Shown here: in pieces, positions 47,925 through 58,900 of the stretch
How the letters are laid out: each line of letters opens with the position of its first letter
Numbering within the stretch: position 1 is the first letter of the stretch
NCBI GenBank assembly: GCA_011799875.1
Contig: JAAAXO010000338.1
Span: forward strand, 511,937-575,936
Reading direction: 5' to 3'
DNA length: 64,000 bases
Origin: Thinopyrum elongatum
Taxonomy: Eukaryota; Streptophyta; Magnoliopsida; Poales; Poaceae
Made by a program: the position numbers and the translations under genes
The notes under the pieces: model-generated
Databases searched by the model: none
What the model was told of the DNA's origin: nothing
Seen by the model: only the letters and a program-made list of their open reading frames with translations

Positions 47925-49312
47925 TCAACATTTTCTTTACCCTTCTTGTGTTTAATGACATAAGGGAAAGTCTCAATAAATTCAACCCATTTAGCATGTC
48001 TACGGTTCAGTTTTGCTTGGCTTTTAATGTGTTTCAAAGATTCATGATCAGAATGTATAACAAATTCTTTGGGCCATAAATAATGTTGCCATGTTTCTAA
48101 GGTCCGAACAAGAGCATATAATTCTTTATCATAAGTAGAATAGTTCAGACTAGGCCCACTCAATTTTTCAGAAAAGTATGCAACAGGTTTGCCATCTTGT
48201 AATAAAACACCTCCTAATCCAATTCCACTAGCATCACATTCAAGCTCAAAAGTCTTATTAAAATCAGGAAGTTGGAGTAAAGGAGCATGTGTCAACTTAT
48301 CTTTCAATACCGTGAAGGCTTCTTCCTGTGAGGTACCCCAAACAAAAGGCACATCCTTCTTTGTAAGCTCATTGAGAGGTGCAGCAATGGTGCTGAAATC
48401 TCTCATAAAACGCCTATAGAAACCAGCGAGTCCAAGAAAACTCCTCACTTGAGTGACTGTTTTGGGCTGTGGCCAACTCTCAATAGCTTCAATCTTGGCT
48501 TTATCAACTTCAATTCCCTGTGGAGTAACAACATAGCCAAGAAAAGATACTCGGTCGGTGCAAAAGGTGCACTTCCCAAGGTTACCAAACAAACGTGCAT
48601 CACGTAAAGCAATAAAAACAGCACGTAAATGTTCCAAATGTTCCTCCAAAGATCTGCTATAAATCAGTATATCATCAAAATAGACTACCACAAATCGTCC
48701 AATGAAAGCACGTAAAACTTCGTTCATTAATCTCATGAAAGTACTAGGTGCATTAGTTAACCCAAAAGGCATGACTAACCACTCATATAATCCAAACTTT
48801 GTTTTAAATGCTGTTTTCCATTCATCCCCCAATTTCATACGAATTTGATGGTATCCACTACGCAAATCAGCTTTGGAGAATATTGTAGAGCCACTCAATT
48901 CATCAAGCATATCATCTAGTCTAGGAATAGGATGACGATAACGAATAGTAATATTATTAATGCCTCTACAATCAACACACATACGCGATGTACCATCCTT
49001 TTTCGGCACTAGAATAATAGGAACAGCACAAGGACTAAGGGATTCGCGTATATAACCTTTGTCGAGCAACTCCTGTACTTGACGCATAATCTCCTTCGTC
49101 TCCTCTGGATTGGTACGGTATGGCGCACGGTTTGGCAACGAAGCACCGGGAATTAAGTCAATCTGATGCTCAATCCCGCGAATAGGTGGTAATCCCGGTG
49201 GCACGTCTTGTGGAAAGACGTCAGCGAACTCCTGCAAAATGTTAGTGACCGCAGGAGGCAAAGAGGAAGGCACGTCCTCGAATGAAAATAACACCTCTTT
49301 GCACACAAAAGC
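47925..49312 (-). CDS. CRM-A RT-RNase H fragment with in-frame integrase deletion
   Basis: On the minus strand it is open from just inside the adjacent LTR through RT and RNase H. The RT part includes [25 protein letters not shown] and the catalytic YFDDILIYS. At GKENV the whole integrase is removed in frame, joining to the LTR tail (DDEDINTIV), with a stop at 47618. The open frame is 575 codons. It lacks gag and protease, and its 5' edge abuts a plus-strand LTR at 49313, so expression is doubtful. Confidence 0.85.
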
Positions 49313-50234
49313 TGATGAGGACATCAATACCATTGTTACACCCACAGCCCCTGCTTCTATACATACTGGACCAATTACTAGAGCTCGCGCACGCCAATTA
49401 AAATATCAGGTACTTTCGTTTCTTGGTAATGATTCTAAAGTTCATGAGAATATGATGCTGCCTAAATTGGATACATTTGTTTTGCTTACAAATGAAGGGC
49501 CTAGCTTGGACAAGAAAGAGGAACCTTGGAGCAAGTTCAAGCATGGAGATGATGGCATGCACAAGGGGAACAAGAACGGAGTTACAAGTGATGATTTCAG
49601 GACTTTGAAGCCACCATAATGAGTGCAGGAAGCCTTGGACGAAATATACAAGATGTCACTTCATAAATTTCGTCCAGAGGCTATTATAGGTGCTGCGTCA
49701 CCTTATTATTGGGCCAGGCCCATGTAATTTCGAAATACTTGAGTATAGGCTGTTTTTAGAGTCCGTATGTGTGGGGAAACAAGAGATAGGGTTGGTTTCG
49801 GCCCCCTCCTTCAAGGGCCACGAAATCCCCTCCTCTTCCTCCATATATACAGCCCTTAGGGCACCGTTTAGACTTTGGGTTTTGTTTAGATTAAAAGTTC
49901 GCCATAGCTGCAACTTCGCGTACTTCGTTTGTGTTCAACGACCAGACCAAGACGTCACAGAACCCCACCTTGATCAATAAAGCTTTCATCTTATATTCGC
50001 AATATCCAGATTGCAAATCTTAGTTTCTTGCTTGTTCTTCGTTTGCTTGCAGGAGATAGACCCTCGTGGTCAGGTTGATTGTGCTCCGGCGTGGTCAATA
50101 ACCTCTCGGAGTTGGTTCAGCGATTGCTAAGGCGCGACGTCCTCGCACGTTCGTAGTCGGATCGTCAAAGTCTACTCCACCAAAAACGATAGCTATCATC
50201 TCATCGAAAGATCGGGACACCCTCGCCTCTATCA
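49313..50234 (+). repeat. CRM-A LTR with native primer side
   Basis: The left flank AAAGC is reversed RT sequence. The right side is native: AGTGGTATCAGATTC at 50235. The AATAAA signal is near 49976. Confidence 0.9.
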
Positions 50235-50381
50235 AGTGGTATCAGATTCCCAAGTTGCTCGGTGAGATTTACAGTTTTTCGTAGTTTAGATCGAGTCTGT
50301 TCTTCATACCAACGGTCCAGGAAAAAGCCAAAAAAAAAATTTAGGGTTAGTTCATCATATCCGAACCAATTTGAGCCTTTG
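50235..50381 (+). other. 147-bp leader remnant with primer-binding site
   Basis: AGTGGTATCAGATTCCCAAG begins the native leader. It is cut at GAGCCTTTG by the next LTR. No polypurine tract is present. Confidence 0.85.
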
Positions 50382-51303
50382 TGATGAGGACATCAATACC
50401 ATTGTTACACCCACAGCCCCTGCTTCTATACATACTGGACCAATTACTAGAGCTCGCGCACGCCAATTAAAATATCAGGTACTTTCGTTTCTTGGTAATG
50501 GTTCTAAAGTTCATGAGAATATGATGCTGCCTAAATTGGATACATTTGTTTTGCTTACAAATGAAGGGCCTAGCTTGGACAAGAAAGAGGAACCTTGGAG
50601 CAAGTTCAAGCATGCAGATGATGGCATGCACAAGGGGAACAAGAACGGAGTTACAAGTGATGATTTCAGGACTTTGAAGCCACCATAATGAGTGCAGGAA
50701 GCCTTGGACGAAATATACAAGATGTCACTTCATAAATTTCGTCCAGAGGCTATTATGGGTGCTGCGTCACCTTATTATTGGGCCAGGCCCATGTAATTTC
50801 GAAATACTTGAGTATAGGCTGTTTTTAGAGTCCGTATGTGTGGGGAAACAAGAGATAGGGTTGGTTTCGGACCCCTCCTTCAAGGGCCACGAAATCCCCT
50901 CCTCTTCCTCCATATATACAGCCCTTAGGGCACCGTTTAGACTTTGGGTTTTGTTTAGATTAAAAGTTCGCCATAGCTGCAACTTCGCGTACTTCGTTTG
51001 TGTTCAACGACCAGACCAAGACGTCACAGAACCCCACCTTGATCAATAAAGCTTTCATCTTATATTCGCAATATCTAGATTGCAAATCTTAGTTTCTTGC
51101 TTGTTCTTCGTTTGCTTGCAGGAGATAGACCCTCGTGGTCAGGTTGATTGTGCTCCGGCGTGGTCAATAACCTCTCGGAGTTGGTTTAGCGATTGCTAAG
51201 GCGCGACGTCCTCGCACGTTCGTAGTCGGATCGTCAAAGTCTACTCCACCAAAAACGATAGCTATCATCTCATCGAAAGATCGGGACACCCTCGCCTCTA
51301 TCA
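50382..51303 (+). repeat. Complex II right-end LTR (CRM-A), 922 bp
   Basis: Complete LTR followed by TSD AACAC at 51304-51308. Its left flank CTTTG is leader sequence. Confidence 0.95.
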
Positions 51304-51308
51304 AACAC

Positions 51309-52016
51309 TGGAGCAAGATCAAGCATGGAGATGATGCCATGCGCAAGGGGAATAAGAACGAAGTTTCAAGTGATGATTTCAAGACTTTGAAGCCACCATA
51401 ATGAGTGCATGAAGGCTTGGACGAAATATACAAGATGCCACTTCATAAATTTCGTCCAAAGGCTATTATAGGTGTTGTGTCACCTTATTATTGGGCCAGG
51501 CCCATGTAATTTCGAAATACTTCAGTATAGCCTGTTTTTAGAGTCTGTATGTGTGGGGAAACAGAGTTAGGGTTGGTTTCGGATCCCTCCTCCAAGGGGT
51601 CACGAAATTCCCCTCCTCTTCCACCATATATACAGCCCTTAGGGCGTCGTTTAGACTTTGGGTTTTGTTTAGATTAAAAGTTCGTCATAGCTACAACTTC
51701 GCATACTTCGTTTGTGTTCAACGACCAGACCAAAGACGTCACAGAACCCCACCTTGATTAATAAAGCTTTCATCTTATATTTGCAATATCCAGATTGCAA
51801 TCTCAGTTTCTTGCTTGTTCTTCATTTGATTGCAGGAAATAGACCCTAGTGGTCAGATTGATCGTGCTCCGACGTGGTCAGTAACCTCTCCAAGTTGGTT
51901 TAGCGATTGCTAAGGCGCAACGTCCTCGCACGTTCGTAGTCGAATCGTCAAAGTCTACTCCTCCAAAAACGATAATCACCATCTCATCAAAAGACGGGAC
52001 ACCTTTGCCTCTATCA
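51309..52016 (+). repeat. Element P 3' LTR, remainder
   Basis: Continues from TGGAGCAAGATCAAG through a TATA-like box (~51626) and AATAAA (~51762) to ACCTTTGCCTCTATCA at 52016. It is more diverged than the 922-bp copies and shares CCTTTGCCTCTATCA with the M LTR. It marks the edge between the centromeric-type repeats and low-copy DNA; its TSD partner is lost. Confidence 0.85.
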
Positions 52017-52103
52017 TTTAGATTCCACCGAAATTCACCGTGGCCTTGTGAGAAATAAATTCACCGCGGCCTTGTGAGAAATGTACCGTGGCGTGACGAT
52101 TTA
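52017..52103. other. Junction segment with a short direct repeat
   Basis: AAATTCACCGYGGCCTTGTG followed by AGAAAT occurs twice in a row (about 52032-52082). No gene is seen. Confidence 0.6.
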
Positions 52104-52495
52104 TCAAATCATTCCATGATGCAAGTCTGGGCCTATTAAATCTCGTCTGAACGTCACATTCGAAGGAAAGGATTTCAGAACCGTGGCAATAGTATCACCC
52201 TTACGACAAACAATATTATATAGAGCTGGATATTGTTCCCAGCCATTTTTAATAGAGAAGGATCCATAGTGAAAGATATATTTCTTCGTAGCCATTAGAC
52301 CATCCCAAAAGTGTGAGTCCCCAGGTTTTCAATATACTTGGGACAAGAGCCAACATATTTTCTCATTAGGAGGGTTTGCCATACACCATCTTCCGTCAAC
52401 AGCTTAAACAACCACTTACCGAGAAGGGAAGAATTATTAACTGAATACCCAACCCCCTTGGTCTTTGGGACGGAAATTCCCAATGCTAGCACAAA
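52104..52495 (-). pseudogene. Decayed non-LTR (LINE) fragment
   Basis: Minus-strand pieces SSLLGKWLFKLLTEDGVWQT with LLMRKYVGS (52295-52492) and EQYPALYNIV, NVTFRRDLIGP (52104-52295) resemble the region after RT in plant LINEs (zf-RVT type domain, family knowledge). The frame is broken and flanking RT is absent. Confidence 0.6.
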
Positions 52496-52713
52496 AAAAG
52501 GAGCAAAAGCAGTTCACCACATGCTCACATGGCACATCAAACGGCACCGAACCCTTTGTACAACAAAATATTCCCTCAAGAGTCCTCGAGAGTCAAGATT
52601 AATGAAATCAGCCTTTCGAGAAGGCGAGAAGCATTAGTTGAAACAATTTCAGTTCTGATTTACCAGCATAGACGGAGATATTGGAGCAAAAGCGAGATGA
52701 CCACGTGGACGCA

Positions 52714-52960
52714 TCATATGAAGGTTGATGAAACTGTTGATGCCTCAGCTATCAACCAGAGAGGTTGGCGTGCTTGAAGACAAGCACCAATGTCGAAGGG
52801 GTGTAATTCAACTCCGTCAAAGATAAGGTTTAGTCCTGGCAAGGTTACATCCTTGCTGTGTGCATCTTCTTGATCTGGCTTTCCTTCATGGGTGGATGAC
52901 TGTTCGTCAGAGATGTGTTTGGTGGTAGCCTCGTCATGCTCCGGAGAGAGTGAATATGAC
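52714..52960 (-). CDS. FAM91: FAM91 last exon (247 bp)
   Basis: Starts after CAAAAG|GTCATATTC. It encodes a variable stretch ([15 protein letters not shown]) and the conserved end [20 protein letters not shown] then [15 protein letters not shown], with TGA at 52714-52716. The 3' UTR probably extends left toward 52500; no polyadenylation signal was fixed. Confidence 0.95.
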
Positions 52961-55900
52961 CTTTTGAGGTTCACAACATTAGTCACAAATAAATAAACAT
53001 GAGAAAATATGAAACATATGACATGAAACCATAAATTCACAAATAATCCCTCCATTCACAAATATAAGATGATTTGTGTATTTCAATATGGACTACATAC
53101 GGACTGAAATGAGTGAACAAACACACTAAAACGTGTCTATATACAGCCAATTCACAAAAAAGTTAGAACTGTTATAGTATTTGTGAACGGAGTACCTGAC
53201 AGTCCTCCCATCAAAGCCCACAACTTCTGTGCGGCATCTCTGTCGGCCAGCAAGTTTTAGCCTCTCGTGTTCACTTCGGGTTCTTGTGTTGGTTGGTGCT
53301 GAAGGATCATTTGCTGGATCCCATCTGCTACTAATACTATTGATTAAAGTGCGAGGTAGATCCCTTGAGCTTCCCCTCTTGTTATATAACTTAGCTACTG
53401 GTCCAGTTGCTTGATATTCACTACAAAGTTCTCTGAGACGCCTCCTTACATTTTGCATCACATCATAATGTTCAGTGAGATCATCTTTCTGAAGTATACG
53501 AGACGCAACCACCCTTTCACAGATCCTCTCACATAAGTTTGGATTGAACAAGGGAATTCCAAACTCCAAACTCAAGGGCACCCACTGGTAACTTGCATTT
53601 TCTGGGTGAAACTTATCCGATTCAACAAGATTGTTAAGTCTTAATAGACGAAGGTAGCCAAGCGTGGTCAACTGAAATTTACTGGATAGGTCTTTCAGTA
53701 CTGAGGTCAAATTAAAAACCTGTTCCTTTGGCAAATTCGCTTGAGCTACCACAGATGCAATTGAATGATCATCATTCTTCAGGGGTAAAGGGATATCCAC
53801 TATGACAAGGTTTCCTGATGCGTTAAGATCATCTATTCTAAGCGGTTGCACTAACACGGCAGATTGCTTCAACATCGAGTTCAAGCAATGTAAGAGTAGA
53901 TTGCCCTTGACCAAATTCCCTTCAAACTTCCCTCCTAGTCCACCAACCATAGAGCCATCCCAAGACCATATCAATGCTTTTTCACAACCAGCTAATGGTT
54001 CAGGAAGCAATCTGAAGCGTTGTCCTTTCAAGAAAACAGCAGATAGTGGTCCAGAATGGCCTGCGGTATACAATACTAGCTTCATCCAAGGTGTCATCGC
54101 AGAATAAGAGGGTGGACCAAAATGAATCGTGCCTGAAGGACCAGGAAGAACTGATGAAGAAGGAAGAGGAACCATTGACACAATAATGTCATAGTCACGG
54201 AGAAATAGCCGTTCTAGTGTTGCTGGAGCAAGTGAAGCAAGGCTCTCACATCGCAGCACATCAACAGTGTACTTCCTTTTTATCATCAACACATTCGTGC
54301 CAGTTGAGTCATTCTGAGCCTCAATTCTAACCATGTTTTCCCCACGTTCTGGTAAACACATCGACACTGATGATATATTCTCATCTTTATTATCTAAAAC
54401 ACCAGTAGAGCAGTTATCCTGGGGCACTTTACCAAGGCCATCCTCAGCTCTGTCCTCGATGTTTGCATTGGCCAGATGGGCTGTAACATTTTCATGCAAT
54501 AAATTTGTTGGAGTCTTTGTTTCACCATCTTTATCAGTATTATCATCAGTAGAAACTCCACCGGACTTTAAACACTCGAGGGACCACCGCAGACTGAATG
54601 CATGATTAGCAAACTCCTCTAGCACACCCTCAAATTTCTTCCCTTCTAAACTAGCCAGATCACTGCATAGTTCCGCAATGCAAGAATCACCTAATTTTCC
54701 AGCTTCATACAGCGTGACAGCATGAGATTTTAGACCTGCAGTAGGTCAATTAAGGTGCAATGCACTAGGTATTAAACTATTAATAAGTACTACAAACGTC
54801 ATGTAGATCAGCAATGTACAGGAGAAGAAGGGATCACTATATTTCTATATATTATATAAATATACAGAAGTAAAATCTTAAACATGAAACAGGAAGGTGT
54901 CCCAAGAATTGGTGTTCAAGAGATTTCAGCTCCAAATCTCACAGGTTCTGCATTACAAATAAAGATAGTATCTAACCTGGGGACAATGAACCCATCATCA
55001 AGTATGAAGTAACATTGGCATCAACAACAAAACCTACATGAGCTGTCCCAGATATTCTCCTGGGTCCATTAGTATCGATGCTAAGCAACTGTTGATTGGA
55101 CTTTTCTGAGTTGATACTTGCATTTGAACCTTCTTCATCATCACTAAGAATGTTACTGGGAGATGGAGGTTCACCTTCGTCTTTAAATACAGAGTCACCA
55201 TCCACAAGTTTTACAGCCCAGCCCAGTCGGCAAGCAAATGATGCCGCTGCCTGCAGCTGATAAAGGTCAGCTTGTAAAGTTGCAGCCAATTCAGCAACAG
55301 TAGCATTAGCGCTTGACACAACAAATACAGCATAAAGTAGCCTGCAATCAAGAAAATCAGGTAATCGATTTTATCACAATACAACAATGCAAGTGAAATA
55401 TATATTTGAATAAGAAATGAAGGTCATCATCACACAGAAGGATTGCTAGCACTTACTCTTCGATTGGGTCTTCATAGGATTGATCCTTGTTAGAAACAAA
55501 GCCTTCAAGCCTAGAAACTGAACAAAAAGAAACAATATAGTAACCTGAATACATGTTTTCTAGCACAAATCGCAACGCGTGATTATTACTTCAATCAAAG
55601 GAACAACATTACACGGGCAATTTACCAATTCTAATTACGAAGTAAGAAAATGACTAGGAGATTTTGATATGATGATCAGCAGCATTAAATTGACACCATT
55701 ACATTAAATGGCATTTCTTTTCAAACAATGCTCTTGGGTTTCATATCCATAAGAATGACTAGTTTTACATTGTTGTCTTTTCTAACAATACTAACATGGT
55801 GAGCTACACATAGATTGGAAAGCCATAAAAGATCGTGTTTTTAAGATAGCTTTGTTCGCCATTCTTGCATGCAATTTCGTATATAGAAAGCAAAAGAATG

Positions 55901-58900
55901 TGATCCATGGCAAGGGGTCTCGGACCACGCAACCATGGCAGAGGCATTCTTCGATCACTTCCTCTCACTTCTTGGCTCAGCTTCCTTGGTTCCCACTCAA
56001 AAGACTGGACATTCGAGGGGAAAGCTGACATGATGGCTATGTGGGGCAGCACGATTGTGAGGTGGCGGCTGGTCCAATAGGGCTTTGACCTTGGCGGACG
56101 GCGCGAACGGCCAAATCGCAGCAGTAGGAGGCAGACGGCGGCAGCAGCAGTCAGAGGTACGGCAGCGGCGAGGGAAGAAGGAACAGCGGCGGCCGGAAAG
56201 ATGATGCTGCAGCACGAGATCCGACCTTAGCACGAGTTGCGCATGCAAAAAAGTAACCTAGGACTCTGATACCATGTTAGGAAAAATGCAACTTGTATTT
56301 CCAGGTGATCATAGGCCACCAATATATTATGCAAAAAACCCCTTATAGAACGGAGAAAATACAACGGGTACACGGCTAAATATATATAACTCTAACATTT
56401 TCCAGTACTTCTTTAAAATGTACTGGCGATGTGTTAAATGCTGAACCTGTCAACGCAGAAAAACTATTCACTCGCATCTTTGTACAACCTATATGTTTGG
56501 TTTCCACCAAAGATAAGAAATTTTAGGACAAATCATTTACGTCATAACTTGATCGAAAAGGGAAAAGGTTATCCAAATCATTTATTGGCAGTCACGAGAC
56601 AAGATATTACATGCCCATGAAACAAAGAGAAAACATGAATGCGGGATTTAAATACAAGACAGCATGAGCAACAACGCCAATCAATTAGAGTAATTTTAAT
56701 ATGAACAAACTAAACAAAGCACTAGACAATTTTAACCTAAGCATTACATGGGTGTCTTATCCTCAAAAATATTCCATGAACTCTATAAATACCTTTGAAG
56801 CGGTCATCAGTGTAAACAGGCACATCAAAGTACACTAACCCTCTTTTATAGAGGTCATCTATAATCTTCATATCAAAAAGAACATATGAATTGGCTTCCT
56901 CTTTGCAGATTTTGTCTATGGTTGCTGTTTCTTCTTCTGAAAGTTTCTACAGTAGATTAATAAACATTAATTCTTATCAGTTCTACATAAGACTTCACAA
57001 AGAAATGATAGCTTCATATAGACCAAACAAGAAGCTCATCTTCCATAGTGAGAAAGAGGGAACCTGACCTTGAACTCTTCCAATGTAAAGTTAACCAGAC
57101 AAACTCCCCACCAAGGCTCGATTGGGAAGTCAACAGGCTGTGTAGGCAGTAAATCTTTTGCGATTGATTTGTTCAGCTTCCACATTAGTTTCTGAAGAAT
57201 TAAACAGAGGGAAACCCATCATTTACTAGGATGATTGATCTTGCTGCAAGATAGTTTACCAACATGATAAACCTCTCTAGGTATACTAAGAACAAAGTTA
57301 ACCTGATTTCCAAGACTTATCATGAACTAAACTAACATGATTTTTTTTTTTGAAGACAAAAAACCCCCGGCCTGATAGTATAGACACAGTGTGATCTAGA
57401 ACATTATACAACTCAGATTGACTCAGATTTCTCACAAAAAAAGAGTTGACTAATTTTTATATCTATGCAAGGGTTCATTTATGATCTTAGGCTTAAGTTA
57501 TTATTTATGTTCTGGTCATCTAGATAACACCGAGTAGTTCTAGTTAACTAGTTATTGTAATAAGAGCATGTACAGTTTGCAAGCGCTCAGAGAGGTGCTT
57601 AACAAATTAAGCTGATTTGTTTTGCCATGTGGACAGCATTGTTGCTTATTTTTTTTACTAGAATACACACAAGCATGCGTATCTTATACTCCCTCCGCTC
57701 CATAATATAGTGCGTATAGATTTTTTGAAAAGTCAAACTTTGACCAAGTTTATAGAGAAAACTAATTATATCTACAAGACCAAATATATAAACTTTGAAA
57801 CTACATCTTATAATGAATCTAATGATATATGTTTGGCATTCTAGATGAAAATGTTTTTCTCCACAAACTTGGTCAAAGTCTACGAGGTTTGACTTTTAAA
57901 AAAATCTATATGCACTACATTATGGAACGGAGGGAGTATGAAGAAAGGGTATAGAGCCCATCCATGGTACACTGTAACATAGGCACAATGTGCCAATCCA
58001 CTTAATCCTGTTACATGATTACTCACCTGAACATAGGCACAATTTGCAAGTACGCACATTGTTGCTTAAGCATGAGTGCTTGATAGGCACCGACGCTTAA
58101 GAAATGCTTATGTATTTGATTAACACGAATTTCATCTAAGCACCAGCAGGTAGGGGCTTGCATTAATTTATCATTTATGTTCTGGTCTTCTAGATAACAC
58201 CAAATTGTAGTTATCATAATAAGAGCATGTACAATTTGCAAGTGCTTAGAGAGGTGCTTAGCAAACTACGCCGATTTTTGTCATGTGGGATGGCATTGGT
58301 GCTTATTTTGAAGCATGAGCGCTTGATAGACACAGGTGCTTACGTATTTAATTAGCACGAAATTCATATATGAATCAGCTTTTGCCTTAAGTGCCCGAGG
58401 CTTGCCAATGGTAGGGGCTTGCATTGGAGTAGATAAAATTTACGTAAGTGTTTGATGATGTGGCTAGATACTCTCCCTTTAAGCACTCGCGCATAAGTAC
58501 CTTGCACTATACATGCCCTAGGGTTCACCAGATTGATGGCTAATTGAATTTATTCTTGCATGAGAAAAGCTAGTATTTCGTATATTTTTCGAAGACTTTA
58601 AATCGCATGTTATTGATCTTTCTAATAGATAACTCAAAATCCCACATAATCAACTATTTAGGCCGATACTAAAAGCAATAGGGCTGAGATATAAATGCAT
58701 GTGCAAACAGAGGATTGGAAACACAGAGGAAATTAGATCATATTACAGAGAACGTGCAAGAGCACATCCTATCATACGAAGAAACAACAACAACAAAGCC
58801 TTTAGTCCCAAACAAGTTGGAGTAGGCTAGAACTGAAACCCATAAGATCTCGCAAACAACTCATGATTCTGGCAGATGGATAGCTGCTTCCACACACCCC

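Larger units (their letters stand above)
38925..51308 (+). mobile_element. Complex II: 12.4-kb composite with TSD AACAC and unlike ends
   Basis: AACAC at 38925-38929 and 51304-51308 flanks the block, and the P LTR reads across it (GATGAACAC|TGGAGC). The left end is a CRM-B LTR start while the right end is a full CRM-A LTR. Between them: gag fragment | reversed LTR | leader, gag, protease | LTR | gag, protease, RT, RNase H | reversed LTR, reversed RNase H-RT | LTR, primer site, 147-bp leader | LTR. Confidence 0.85.
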
